Positions 18,877 through 28,226 are shown, counted from the first letter of the stretch. The stretch: DNA of 64,000 nt from Microbulbifer hainanensis (GCF_014904735.1 NZ_JACZCR010000028.1:62001-126000); one strand, 5' to 3'. Made by a program: numbers and translations. Notes: generated by a model from the letters alone, not told the origin.

Positions 18877-20358
18877 GTGTTCAATCGCACTCTTTTGGCG
18901 GTAATCATTGCCGCTGGCGCTCTGGCCGGCTGCAGCGACGATAATTCCCATCACCGGTCTGTGACCACTCCGCCCGTAACAACCAACGCTGCTCCCAGTG
19001 TGGTTATCCAGGAAATCGCAGCAGTAAAACCTGGCGCCCAGGTCACCCTGGAAGCCGTTGCGAGCGATGAAGACGACAATATCGCAAGCCTGGAGTGGAC
19101 CCAGACCACTGGTACCAGCGTCGATTTTACCGGTGGCGATACCGACACAATTGCGTTCATCGCTCCGGCGCCCGACAAGGACACTGACCTGACTTTCAGC
19201 CTGACCGTCACTGATGCGGAAGGTGAAACTGCGATGGCGGAAGTCACCGTGAAAGTGCTGGCCAACGCCGCGCCAGAAGTTTCGATCAACGCAGTTGAGC
19301 CTGTAGCTACCCAACAAACCGTGATTCTGACTTCAACTGCCAGTGACGACTACTCCGACAAGCTGGAATACTCTTGGGCGCAGTTGGACGCAACAGAGGG
19401 CTACGAAGTGGCCATTACCGATTACGATGCGGATGCCAGCTTCGTATCACCTTCGACTAAATTCAACAAGACGTTGAAATTCCAGGTAACCGCTACCGAC
19501 GAACACCAGGCTTCCGGAACTGCAGATACTGAAGTCGACGTGATTGGCGATATCCATGCACAAATCAAAGCACTGACCGATGCCATCGTGCTGGTGGACT
19601 TCAAAACTATTCACGCCGATGGTTTTATGGTGAATGATACTGCCGCTGGGGCAGGCATCTTTAAGTGGCAGCGCCCGAATACCGGTGCGGCGAAAAACAT
19701 CACTGCCCCGATCGCGCACTTCCTGAGCGCGGCAGGCTACAGTGATATCGCCGAACTGGCGTTTGAGGACATGTATGTGCGCACTAGTGCAGATCCGACT
19801 AACCCCGGCAATTTCGCAAGCGCGGACCTGGGTGTATTCCTCTACGCTTACGAGGTTACCGGCGAGCAGAAATACCTGGATGTCGCGACGGCCATGTGGG
19901 ATGCGGTACAAGCCAAGTACGGTTTTGACGGGGCCAACCCACCGCGCACCTGGGACAACTACCCGTTGTGGGGCTACGATAGTTATAACCAACTGATGGG
20001 GGCGTATATGGCCGCCAAGCATGGCCTACCTGGCGCTGATGTCTATCTGGCTGATTTTGGCAACTGGTATGAGTCAGAGCTTCCAGCCCACTTGGTGGCG
20101 AATCCCTCCAATGCGATTTACACCAACCTGATTTTCCAGGAATTCAATCTTGGCGTGCGGGACGATTCATATATGCTGGCAATCGACGCGGCGGAGGCGG
20201 ACATGCAGACTGTTGCATACGCCCTGATGAGTAAAACCATCGAGAAAGAAGCTGCCGTTGATTACCTCATGGACGCTCTGAACAACAAGTCTGATGACGA
20301 TTACTCAGAACCAGTCGCTGAAGCCATTGGCGCCCTGCGCACCTTTGCCGACGAGTAA
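18877..20358 (+). CDS. Surface lipoprotein with Ig/PKD-like repeats and a helical C-terminal domain (GTG start)
   Basis: 493 residues, GTG start preceded by AAGGGGGA. Lipobox LAGC places the lipidated cysteine at 19. Two tandem Ig/PKD-like repeats follow: about 40-130 (APSVVIQEIAAVKPGAQVTLEAVASDEDDNIASLEWTQ) and about 130-225 (APEVSINAVEP...). The C-terminal half (about 230-493) is rich in helices and aromatics (LGVFLYAYEVTGEQKYLDVATAMWDAV, WDNYPLWGYDSYNQLMGAYMAAKHGL), faintly like alpha/alpha-barrel enzymes. That last resemblance is weak. A clear terminator follows. Function unknown; extracellular binding or polysaccharide-related activity is possible. Confidence 0.72.
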   Translation: MFNRTLLAVIIAAGALAGCSDDNSHHRSVTTPPVTTNAAPSVVIQEIAAVKPGAQVTLEAVASDEDDNIASLEWTQTTGTSVDFTGGDTDTIAFIAPAPDKDTDLTFSLTVTDAEGETAMAEVTVKVLANAAPEVSINAVEPVATQQTVILTSTASDDYSDKLEYSWAQLDATEGYEVAITDYDADASFVSPSTKFNKTLKFQVTATDEHQASGTADTEVDVIGDIHAQIKALTDAIVLVDFKTIHADGFMVNDTAAGAGIFKWQRPNTGAAKNITAPIAHFLSAAGYSDIAELAFEDMYVRTSADPTNPGNFASADLGVFLYAYEVTGEQKYLDVATAMWDAVQAKYGFDGANPPRTWDNYPLWGYDSYNQLMGAYMAAKHGLPGADVYLADFGNWYESELPAHLVANPSNAIYTNLIFQEFNLGVRDDSYMLAIDAAEADMQTVAYALMSKTIEKEAAVDYLMDALNNKSDDDYSEPVAEAIGALRTFADE

Positions 20359-20374
20359 TATCATCACCTCGATT

Positions 20375-20408
20375 AGCGCAGCCTTTTGGCTGCGCTTTCT
20401 CTTTTTAC
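20375..20408 (+). terminator. Rho-independent terminator after the PKD-like lipoprotein gene
   Basis: AGCGCAGCC (20375-20383), a TTTT loop, then GGCTGCGCT (20388-20396) forms a perfect 9-bp stem, followed by a T-rich stretch. It starts 17 bases after the stop codon at 20358. Confidence 0.9.
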
Positions 20409-20555
20409 TAAATGCCCCCTTATCTACGGCGCTAATAGCTTCAGACGCCTTCCGCCCTCGCCTACCACTTCGCGCTTTAACTTCCCCAACACCTGCGGCA
20501 CAATCCCCAAGTCGACCACTCACCTCCCATCCATGCCGAAAGGTGCCCGAATTCC

Positions 20556-20879
20556 ATGCCCAGAGATAACCGCCTCGTCTACTCCACCGACCGCGGCCGC
20601 ATCAAAGAAGAACCCAAAGCCGAAGCCCGCCGCGAAGGCGACGGTATAGTCCGGATACAAAGGGAAACCAAAGGCCGCAAGGGAAAGGGGGTGACCTGCG
20701 TGCGGGGCCTGCCAGGTACCGATGCAGAATTGAAACTGTTGCTGGCGGAAATGAAGAAACGCTGTGGTTGCGGCGGCGCCCTGAAAGACGGGGTCATCGA
20801 AATCCAGGGCGACAAACGCGCCGAGCTGAAGGCCCTGCTCGAAGCGCGCGATTACAAGGTCAAGCTGGCCGGAGGCTAA
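20556..20879 (+). CDS. yciH: SUI1/YciH-type translation initiation factor homologue
   Basis: 107 residues. The C-terminal SUI1 fold is visible as VRIQRETKGRKGKGVTCVRGLPGTDAELKLLLAEMKKRCGCGGALKDGVIEIQGDKRAELKALLEARDYKVKLAGG, matching bacterial YciH. YciH is an eIF1-like protein shown to influence initiation fidelity. The basic N-terminal tail (about 30 residues) is normal for the family. It converges with the large membrane protein gene, with one base between stops. Confidence 0.92.
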   Translation: MPRDNRLVYSTDRGRIKEEPKAEARREGDGIVRIQRETKGRKGKGVTCVRGLPGTDAELKLLLAEMKKRCGCGGALKDGVIEIQGDKRAELKALLEARDYKVKLAGG

Positions 20880-20880
20880 A

Positions 20881-23454
20881 TCAGCGCAGGTTACCAACTA
20901 GCCGCAGGGGCCGAACACCCATGGAGCGCTCCTGCTTCAGACAGGATTCCAATAGCGGGGCAAGCTGGATACGGTAGTGCTCGAGAATGGCTGCGCTCGC
21001 CCCCTTGCAACGGATTTCCATCGCCTGAAGCGCATCCATTACCCCCTGCCGATCCTGTGGCAGGCCATAGGCCGTTATGCGCCCTACCCTGGCCTCCAGC
21101 GACTCCGGCAGGCCCGACGCCCGCAGACTATTGTTACGGTCCGCACCATCAAAAGCTGCCGCCAGCCCCGCAGCGGCCATATCATAAAACTTCTGGATCA
21201 ACTCCCGCTGACTGGTATCCAGCGACAGACTGTCGATCATAAGGCCGAGAATATCCGCATAGCGCTCCAGCTTTTCAGCCTGGGGAGCAATTGCACAATA
21301 AGCCGCCAATTGTTGCTGAATCTCCCGTGCTGCTTGCCCCTGCTCTCCACTCATCGCGTCCACTGCACGCTGCACTCTAAGAACAAAGGCAGCGAATATC
21401 TGACGGTACTGCTGCTGCAGCTCCCCGACGCGCGCCCGGTTGTCATTCAGACTCTCCTCCGCCGCTGCTGGCGTCGAGCCGCTGAGGTAATAGTCCTGCG
21501 GCTCAATTTTGACCTGGGATTTGATGAGCCCGGCACCCAGGCTGATGGCGGCACTACGCGCGCGCAACTGATCGAGACGCTGCTCCAGTTCCCGCGCGTC
21601 CACCAGCTTGCCGCGCAGCCAGTCGATCACCGACTGTAAATCCATTTCCGCAAATTCGTCGGCCGATGGTGGCGCCTCGGGAAGCACCTCTCGTAACGGG
21701 AGCTGATTGAAATATTCCCCGAGAACCTGCAGCGAGGCTTCCGCCTCCTTGCTGGCACACAGCAGCCGCTGGTTCTCCACTGCCCGGGCGGACTCGACCG
21801 ACATCCCGGCACTGACCGATTCACGTAATGCGGGCAAGCCGTCGATCAGTTTCTGCACGGAGAAGGCTTTATTCATCAGCGGCGACAAAGTCAATTCTTC
21901 TACCCACGCAATACGCTCGTTATCCGCGGCCTGGGCACTGTCCCAGGGATCGGATGTCTGCGCCATCGCCAGCTCGATATTGGAGCGCGTTTCGCTATCG
22001 AGGTTTTCCAATATCCACCGGATCGCCCCGGGAAAGTCCGACAGCCGCTGACTGGCGACTTCCGCTTCCCGGTTGATTTCCACCGCCACCAGTTCAGCGT
22101 GCACCAACTGGTGCCACTTCTCTGCAAAGCGCACGAAGTCATCGCTTCCGAGAACGCGCGCCGCACAGGCGTCACCGTCACGCTCAAGCAGGCGGGCGAC
22201 CGGCGCCGTCAGCTTGTGGTGTATATCCGCCAGTTGGTCGATTACGGGCATCAATACACGTCCCGTGACTGCCAGCAGGCCGTGCAGGGGCTTTATGGGA
22301 GCAGCGCATTCTCCCTGGGGGGCCACAGCACTGCGTTCGTTTTCCAGCGCCCACTGCATCAACTGTAACCGGCGCGAGGAACCCTGAATCAGCCGGGCAG
22401 CCAATCCCCGCGGGGTATCGCGATAGATACCGAGAGCGCGCGCGACCAGGGCCGCAAGTTCGCGGCCCGGCAGGGAGCAAACGGCGCCGAGGCCCAGGTT
22501 GAGAGGCAGCTGCCGTGCCCGCAGACCAGCGAAGCTGATTGGTCCCGCCACCACCTCGGCGCCGGCGGTCACATGAATATCTGATACTTTCGGCAGGTTT
22601 GCCTTTTCCGCCAACACGTCCAGTAGAAGGTACAATCCCTGGGCATCGCGCCTTGAAAGTACAACCACGCCCTTTTTGTCACCATCTTCGAAACGGCGTG
22701 CAAAAAAGAAAGGCCAGACCAGCAATGCCACTGTGAAAGCGATTAACAGCAGTGTCACCATGCAGGAGACAATACCCAAGACACCGAGATTGCCGGACAT
22801 GATTGCCTGCGCTATCTGCCAGAGCGTACGTACTGCGCTATAAATGCTGAAAACAGCCAGCAATACAAAAAGCCCGGGAACCATTGCCGCAGCGCCGGCT
22901 CCCAACACCAATATAAACCGTTTTATCCCCACCCCTTTCCATTGTTGCGGCTCATCGCTGAACAGGGCTTCGATCTGTTCGCGCGCACGGCTTTTGCCAT
23001 TCTCCGGACGCGGTTCAGGCTTGTCTGTCTTGCGATTGGCAATCGGGGACCGCTTTGGCGATTCCGGTTGCGCAGGGCTGGATTCGCTCGACCCGGCGCT
23101 GACAGCGGGAGCTGCTTCGGCTGCCACTTCCACGGGCTTCGCATTGCGCGTCACATCGTTGCGATTGCGCCGCTTCTGGGCAAATTGCAGCTTGGCGAGC
23201 AGCTCACGGTTGTCATATTTCCCGGCTGGGAAAACCTCCACCCGCAGGCCGATCTTCTGCAGGCGAGTCCGGTATTCGATGACTTGCTTGGAGCTGAGTT
23301 GATCCTTGATCACCCACCCTTTAAGCATGAGTCGACGCGCTTTGGCGACAGGAATGGAAAAGGTCTGTGCCGCCTCACGCACGACATCTTCCGCCGTTCT
23401 GGCCCGCAACGTCTTCCCTGCGGATACGACTTGAAACTTTTCCTGCCCAGACAT
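20881..23454 (-). CDS. Large membrane protein with a degenerate M48 peptidase domain
   Basis: 857 residues. Residues 1-76 (FQVVSAGKTLRARTAEDVVREAAQTFSI...) resemble a small N-terminal domain found in front of membrane domains in several proteobacterial proteins. A Pro/Ser/Lys linker (100-160) is followed by about three transmembrane segments (178-252). Residues 260-345 follow the M48 peptidase layout, including the strand HVTAGAEVVAG and the helix ELAALVARALG, but the zinc motif HELGH is replaced by RALGI (339-343). About 500 residues of mainly helical sequence follow. Start 23454 is supported by GGAG 7 bases upstream; the frame is open to 23571. Likely a catalytically dead scaffold; function unknown. 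Confidence 0.65.
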   Translation of the reverse strand: MSGQEKFQVVSAGKTLRARTAEDVVREAAQTFSIPVAKARRLMLKGWVIKDQLSSKQVIEYRTRLQKIGLRVEVFPAGKYDNRELLAKLQFAQKRRNRNDVTRNAKPVEVAAEAAPAVSAGSSESSPAQPESPKRSPIANRKTDKPEPRPENGKSRAREQIEALFSDEPQQWKGVGIKRFILVLGAGAAAMVPGLFVLLAVFSIYSAVRTLWQIAQAIMSGNLGVLGIVSCMVTLLLIAFTVALLVWPFFFARRFEDGDKKGVVVLSRRDAQGLYLLLDVLAEKANLPKVSDIHVTAGAEVVAGPISFAGLRARQLPLNLGLGAVCSLPGRELAALVARALGIYRDTPRGLAARLIQGSSRRLQLMQWALENERSAVAPQGECAAPIKPLHGLLAVTGRVLMPVIDQLADIHHKLTAPVARLLERDGDACAARVLGSDDFVRFAEKWHQLVHAELVAVEINREAEVASQRLSDFPGAIRWILENLDSETRSNIELAMAQTSDPWDSAQAADNERIAWVEELTLSPLMNKAFSVQKLIDGLPALRESVSAGMSVESARAVENQRLLCASKEAEASLQVLGEYFNQLPLREVLPEAPPSADEFAEMDLQSVIDWLRGKLVDARELEQRLDQLRARSAAISLGAGLIKSQVKIEPQDYYLSGSTPAAAEESLNDNRARVGELQQQYRQIFAAFVLRVQRAVDAMSGEQGQAAREIQQQLAAYCAIAPQAEKLERYADILGLMIDSLSLDTSQRELIQKFYDMAAAGLAAAFDGADRNNSLRASGLPESLEARVGRITAYGLPQDRQGVMDALQAMEIRCKGASAAILEHYRIQLAPLLESCLKQERSMGVRPLRLVGNLR

Positions 23455-23687
23455 AGCGCGCTCCGCTGTTAACAAGTGCCGTGAATTGTCAGAATTAGTG
23501 AGGTGAGCGCTGCGGAGCGTAAAAGATTCCCGGAAAAACCGGTGGGTACTGGTTCTCACCGGCGCCGGCAAATATCGTGTTCAAACACAAAAAGCCAACT
23601 TGCGCACACAAAATTCGTGAAGTGAAACCGCCCAAATTGCCATCTTTTCCTTATGGTGACAGCAACTCACAACGACTCCACGTCACT

Positions 23688-24320
23688 CTACTCCGGCGCA
23701 AACGTCTGCAATACCTGCTCCGCCAGTTCCTCCAGTGATAAACCCTTACCCCGGGGCTTGAACCAGCTGTGCGTATGGATCAGCGCGCCTACTAGCAGAC
23801 GCCGGGTCAGCGCCGGATCGACACCCGGCCTCGCTGCGTCAATGACCTCGCACCAGGTCGCCTCATAGGCATCGCGCAATTTCAGCACCTGCTTCTGACT
23901 CTGTGCACTCAGGCTGCGCCACTCGATCACCAGGATCGAGAACCCCGGAACGGCCAGCCCGTGAATAGCCTCCAGTTCGCAGCGGATACAGGCGCGCAGT
24001 TTGTCCCGCGGCGTTGGCGCGCGAGCCACCGCGTGGATCATACGCGCCTGCGCGTACTGCACCACCTCCAGCATCACATTGCGGAGAATGTCCTCTTTGC
24101 TGGCAAAGTGATGAAAAATACTGCCCGACAGGATGCCCACCTCGGCGGCGATATCCCGCACCGTAGTTCGCGTGAAGCCCTTCTGCTCAAACAGTCGCGC
24201 CGCTGCATTGAGCAGTCGCCCACGCGGGGAATCGGGTGCCGTCAGTACGCCTTCCGACACCATCGCATCGACCAGTTTGCGCGGTGACAAGTCGGCCCGC
24301 TGCCCTTCAGCTACTCTCAT
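23688..24320 (-). CDS. TetR/AcrR-family repressor, AtuR-like
   Basis: 210 residues. After a 30-residue N-terminal extension comes a standard TetR helix-turn-helix (RGRLLNAAARLFEQKGFTRTTVRDIAAEVGILSGSIFHHFASKEDILRNVM). The C-terminal ligand domain (about 85-210) matches no subfamily I can name with certainty. It is divergent from the acyl-CoA operon starting at 24496, and an 18-bp inverted repeat lies midway in the gap. The position matches atuR of the Pseudomonas atu cluster, where AtuR represses the operon by binding inverted repeats in the atuR-atuA gap. Autoregulation plus operon repression is inferred. Confidence 0.85.
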   Translation of the reverse strand: MRVAEGQRADLSPRKLVDAMVSEGVLTAPDSPRGRLLNAAARLFEQKGFTRTTVRDIAAEVGILSGSIFHHFASKEDILRNVMLEVVQYAQARMIHAVARAPTPRDKLRACIRCELEAIHGLAVPGFSILVIEWRSLSAQSQKQVLKLRDAYEATWCEVIDAARPGVDPALTRRLLVGALIHTHSWFKPRGKGLSLEELAEQVLQTFAPE

Positions 24321-24400
24321 TGGCGCACCCTCTGTCTGTCCGTCGTCCGTCCATCTGCACTAATTGGCCACTTCCCGGCCCCTGCAGAATCCAGTTGATA

Positions 24401-24418
24401 ACCAAGCGCTTGCTTGGT
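24401..24418. promoter_or_regulatory. TetR-type operator, copy 1
   Basis: ACCAAGC-GCTT-GCTTGGT, a 7-bp inverted repeat with a 4-bp spacer. It lies 80 bases from the tetR start and 77 bases from the SDR start, so one bound dimer could control both promoters. An identical 18-bp copy is at 35778-35795. Size and symmetry fit TetR-family operators. The bound protein is inferred from position. Confidence 0.75.
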
Positions 24419-24495
24419 AGCGTTAAGTTATTCTGAGCGCTCACCGCCCCCGGCGCAAGTGCAAACACAAGTCCAAATAATAGGGACACCAACTT

Positions 24496-25389
24496 ATGAG
24501 CTACCAGAGCCAGCTGCGGCCCGGAAGTTTCGACGGAACCACACAAGTCATTACCGGTGGCGGCAGCGGGATCGGCCGCTGCATAGCCCACGAACTCGCG
24601 AGCCTCGGCGCCCACACTGTTCTGATCGGGCGCAGCGAGGAAAAGCTTTCTGGCGTCAGCGAAGAAATTCGCGCCGACGGCGGCCACTGCAGCACCTACA
24701 GTCTGGATATACGCGACGAAGACAGCGTGCGCGATACCGTCGGACAGATACTGGCGGAGCGTGGCGCCATCCACGGCCTGGTTAACAATGCCGGCGGTCA
24801 GTACCCATCACTCCTCGAGCAGACCAACAGCAAGGGGTTCGAAGCCGTGGTGCGCAGTAACCTGCTCGGCGGATTCCTGATGGCGCGCGAAGTTTTCACC
24901 CAGTCGATGAAGTCCAACGGTGGCAGTATCGTCAGTATCACCGCCGATAACTGTGGCGGCATGCCGATGATGGGGCACTCCGGCGCCGCCCGCGCGGGTA
25001 TGGAAAACCTGACCCAGACTGCTGCCGTGGAATGGGCGGCACACGGTGTCCGCGTCAATGCCGTCGCACCCGGCTATATCCTGTCCAGCGGATTCGACAC
25101 CTACGACCCCGCTTTTTTACGCGAACTGCTGCCGGGGTTCCGCGAGTCGATCCCCCTGTACCGTCTCGGCGAGGAGGCGGAGATCAGCGGCACCGTCTGT
25201 TTTTTGCTGTCCGACGCGGCCGCTTATATCACCGGGCAGACCCTGCGGGTCGACGGTGGCTCCAGTCTGAACCACCATTCCCCCCTGTGGCGCCCTGCCC
25301 CCTCCCACAACAAAAAGGTATTTAACGGCTTTCACCGCCGTAACAAGCCCCAGGTGGTCACCGAGCTGGAAGCGGAGGGTAAGCTCTGA
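24496..25389 (+). CDS. PECR-like short-chain dehydrogenase/reductase, first gene of the acyl-CoA operon
   Basis: 297 residues. NAD(P)-binding motif TGGGSGIG (20-27) and LVNNAGG mark the SDR fold. The region normally holding YxxxK reads MMGHSGAARAGMENLTQTAAVEWAAHGVRVNAVAPG, as in peroxisomal trans-2-enoyl-CoA reductase (PECR) and related acyl-CoA reductases, where the catalytic tyrosine is not conserved. The long C-terminus after VDGGSSL also fits PECR. It probably acts on an enoyl-CoA or hydroxyacyl-CoA of the pathway. In Pseudomonas the atu cluster also carries SDRs (atuB, atuG), but orthology is not certain. Its stop overlaps the next start by one base. Confidence 0.85.
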   Translation: MSYQSQLRPGSFDGTTQVITGGGSGIGRCIAHELASLGAHTVLIGRSEEKLSGVSEEIRADGGHCSTYSLDIRDEDSVRDTVGQILAERGAIHGLVNNAGGQYPSLLEQTNSKGFEAVVRSNLLGGFLMAREVFTQSMKSNGGSIVSITADNCGGMPMMGHSGAARAGMENLTQTAAVEWAAHGVRVNAVAPGYILSSGFDTYDPAFLRELLPGFRESIPLYRLGEEAEISGTVCFLLSDAAAYITGQTLRVDGGSSLNHHSPLWRPAPSHNKKVFNGFHRRNKPQVVTELEAEGKL

Positions 25390-26996
25390 TGCAGCCAATT
25401 GCCTCGGAATTGGATACCGGTTCCAGCGAGTTCAGCGACAATCACGCCGCCATGCTCGGTGCGATCGAGCGTTTTCGCGCGGCAGAGCAATTGCCGGTGG
25501 ATACCGAGATTGCAAAGGCTGAGCGCTATCGCGAGCGCGGCTGGCTGCTGCCACGGGAGCGACTCAATCGTCTGCTGGATCCGGGCGCCCCATTCATTGA
25601 GCTTTGCGCCCTGGCGGGCTACAAACTGTACGACGACCGCGACGGCAGCGGTGCCGGCGGCGGTGCCATTTGTGGTATCGGGGAAGTCAGCGGTGTGCGC
25701 TGTATGGTCCGCGTGGACAATTACGCGGTCAAAGGCGGCACCATTTCGCCAGCCGGCATGGACAAGGCGCTGCGCATGCAGCAAATCGCCCTGGAAAATC
25801 GCCTGCCGATCGTCACCCTGGCGCAGAGTGGCGGCGCCAACCTGATGTACGCCAGCGAGACATTCGCTCCCGGCGGCCGCGGTTTTGCCAATCAGGCACG
25901 CATGTCAGCCGCGGGTATTCCCCAGGTTACCGTAGTGCACGGAGGCGCAACCGCCGGGGGTGCCTATCAGCCGGGACTTTCCGACTATGTTGTCATGGTG
26001 CGAGGCCAGACCGGCATGTACCTGGCCGGCCCACCGCTGCTCAAGGCGGCGACCGGGGAGATCGCAGACGAGGAGAGCCTCGGCGGAGCGGAAATGCACT
26101 GTCGCCAGGCCGGTAGTGGCGACTACCTGGCCGAGAATGATGAAGACGGCATTCGCATCGCGCGGGAAATTGTCGCCAACCTGGCCCAAACAATTCCGCC
26201 CTCAATCGACCGGGACTGGCAGGACCCCCACTACCCGATCGACGAGCTCCTCGGCCTGATCCCGGCAGATAGTAAAAAACCCTACGACGTGCGCGAACTG
26301 CTCGCGCGCATTGCCGACAACTCCGCACTGCTGGATTTCAAGCCGGAGTTCGATCAACAGACCGTCTGCGGCCATATCCGTATTGAAGGGCACCCTCTGG
26401 GAATCATCGGCAACAACGGCCCCATCACGCCCAGGGGAGCCAACAAGGCGGCACAGTTTATCCAGCTGTGCGAACAGAGCGGTACGCCACTCCTGTTCCT
26501 GCACAACACCACCGGCTTTATGGTGGGTACGGAAGTCGAGCAGCAGGGGATTATCAAACACGGTTCGAAAATGATTCAGGCCGTCGCCAATGCCCGCGTG
26601 CCCAAACTCAGCATCGTGGTCGGCGGGTCCTATGGTGCCGGGAACTATGCGATGTGCGGCCGCGGTTTTGATCCGCGTTTCATTTTCGCCTGGCCCAATT
26701 CGCGCACGGCGGTAATGGGCGCCGCCCAGGTGGGCAAAGTTCTGCGCATTGTCAGCGAACAAAAGATGCAGCGCGTGGGCAACCTGGATGAAGCGGCCCT
26801 GGAAAAACTCGAGCGGGATACCACAGCCTTCATGGACGCGAGTTCCGATGCACTGGCCTGCAGCGCCCGCCTGTGGGACGACGGCATCATTGATCCGCGG
26901 GATACCCGCAGGCTGCTCGGCATGCTGTTGGAAATCTGTCGGGCCGCAGAGATACAACCCGTACGCAGCAATACTTTTGGTATAGCCAGATTTTAA
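25389..26996 (+). CDS. atuC: Acyl-CoA carboxylase carboxyltransferase (beta) subunit, geranyl-CoA type
   Basis: 535 residues, the usual size for biotin-dependent carboxyltransferase beta subunits of the MCC/GCC group. Signature segments include LLPRERLNRLLDPGAPFIELCALAGY, VDNYAVKGGTISPAGMDKALRMQQIALENRLPIV, and the acyl-CoA-binding glycine motifs in ATAGGAYQPGLSDY and VGGSYGAGNYAMCGRGFDPRF. It should carboxylate the gamma-methyl of a branched 2-enoyl-CoA together with the alpha subunit at 29030-31054. Geranyl-CoA carboxylase (AtuC) is preferred over methylcrotonyl-CoA carboxylase because of the tetR/C/D/E/F order. The exact acyl specificity is not proven. Confidence 0.82.
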   Translation: MQPIASELDTGSSEFSDNHAAMLGAIERFRAAEQLPVDTEIAKAERYRERGWLLPRERLNRLLDPGAPFIELCALAGYKLYDDRDGSGAGGGAICGIGEVSGVRCMVRVDNYAVKGGTISPAGMDKALRMQQIALENRLPIVTLAQSGGANLMYASETFAPGGRGFANQARMSAAGIPQVTVVHGGATAGGAYQPGLSDYVVMVRGQTGMYLAGPPLLKAATGEIADEESLGGAEMHCRQAGSGDYLAENDEDGIRIAREIVANLAQTIPPSIDRDWQDPHYPIDELLGLIPADSKKPYDVRELLARIADNSALLDFKPEFDQQTVCGHIRIEGHPLGIIGNNGPITPRGANKAAQFIQLCEQSGTPLLFLHNTTGFMVGTEVEQQGIIKHGSKMIQAVANARVPKLSIVVGGSYGAGNYAMCGRGFDPRFIFAWPNSRTAVMGAAQVGKVLRIVSEQKMQRVGNLDEAALEKLERDTTAFMDASSDALACSARLWDDGIIDPRDTRRLLGMLLEICRAAEIQPVRSNTFGIARF

Positions 26997-27050
26997 TCTG
27001 GTGCCGGGCACTGAACATTCAAACTTTAAGACAGAGAACGGGCAACAAAA

Positions 27051-28217
27051 ATGATACTTACCGATGAGCACCGCGAACTGCAGCGGACTGTCCGCAATTT
27101 CGTTCAGCAGGAGATCAACCCGTACGTCACTGAATGGGAAAAGGCCGGCGCCTTCCCCATCCGCACCCTGTTCAAGCAGCTCGGCGATCTCGGCCTGCTC
27201 GGTATCAGCAAGCCCACCGAGTTCGGTGGACTCGGTCTCGATTTCAGTTACGAAACCGTATTTCTCGAGGAACTTGGTGCGGCCCACTGCGGCGGCGTCC
27301 CCCTGTCCATTGCCGTGCAGACATCCATGTCCACGCCCGCACTGGCCAACTTTGCCAGTGACGCTCTGAAGGAACAGTTCCTCGCCCCGGCCATTCGCGG
27401 GGATATGATCGGCGCTATTGCGGTGTCAGAACCCGGCGCCGGTTCGGATGTGGCTGCGGTCAAGACCACCGCGGTAGCCGACGGCGACGACTATATCGTC
27501 AACGGCAGCAAGATGTGGATCACCAACGCACCCTGTGCCGACTTCTTCTGCACACTGGTGAATACCGGTGAGGGCAAGCCATACCGCAATAAATCATTGC
27601 TGATCATTCCCGCCAAGACACCGGGTGTCCGCGTCGGTGAGAAGCTGGAAAAACTCGGGATGCGCTCTTCGGAAACCGCCCCGGTATTTTTCGACGATGT
27701 GCGGGTGCCGCAGCACTACCGCATCGGCGACGAGGGGGCCGGCTTTCTGCTGCAGATGCTGCAGTTCCAGGAAGAGCGCCTCGCCGGCGCCGCCCTGACG
27801 ATCAAGGGGCTGGAAAACTGTGTCACCAGCACCATCGATTACACCCGGGAGCGCCACACTTTCGAGGCGCCGCTGCTGAACAACCAGACCATTCATTTCG
27901 GCCTCGCCGAAATGCAGACCGAGGTGGAATGCCTGCGCGCGCTGACGTGGCAGGCGGTAGAGGCCTATGTGCGCGGCGAAGACGTCACTACCCTCGCCTC
28001 CATGGCCAAACTGAAAGCCGGCCGTCTATCGCGGACAATCCCCGACCAGTGCCTGCAGTTCTGGGGCGGTATGGGTTATATCGAGGAGACTTCGATCAAC
28101 CGCTCCTATCGCGACAGTCGCCTGACCGCGATCGGCGGCGGTGCTGACGAGGTAATGCTCGGCATCATCTGTAAATTGATGGGCATTCTGCCGGGACGCC
28201 GCAAAGCCGGTGACTAA
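27051..28217 (+). CDS. atuD: Acyl-CoA dehydrogenase, citronellyl-CoA dehydrogenase type
   Basis: 388 residues, a complete FAD acyl-CoA dehydrogenase. N-terminal helical domain MILTDEHRELQRTVRNFVQQEINPYVTEWEKAG, middle-domain motif VSEPGAGSDVAAVKTTA with KMWITNAP, and the C-terminal domain with LQFWGGMGYIEETSINRSYRDSRLTAIGGGADEVM. The sequence closely follows what I recall of AtuD, which oxidises citronellyl-CoA to geranyl-CoA. It starts 54 bases after atuC. The alternative, a short-branched-chain dehydrogenase of leucine degradation, is less likely given the neighbours. Confidence 0.83.
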   Translation: MILTDEHRELQRTVRNFVQQEINPYVTEWEKAGAFPIRTLFKQLGDLGLLGISKPTEFGGLGLDFSYETVFLEELGAAHCGGVPLSIAVQTSMSTPALANFASDALKEQFLAPAIRGDMIGAIAVSEPGAGSDVAAVKTTAVADGDDYIVNGSKMWITNAPCADFFCTLVNTGEGKPYRNKSLLIIPAKTPGVRVGEKLEKLGMRSSETAPVFFDDVRVPQHYRIGDEGAGFLLQMLQFQEERLAGAALTIKGLENCVTSTIDYTRERHTFEAPLLNNQTIHFGLAEMQTEVECLRALTWQAVEAYVRGEDVTTLASMAKLKAGRLSRTIPDQCLQFWGGMGYIEETSINRSYRDSRLTAIGGGADEVMLGIICKLMGILPGRRKAGD

Positions 28218-28226
28218 GGTAATACT

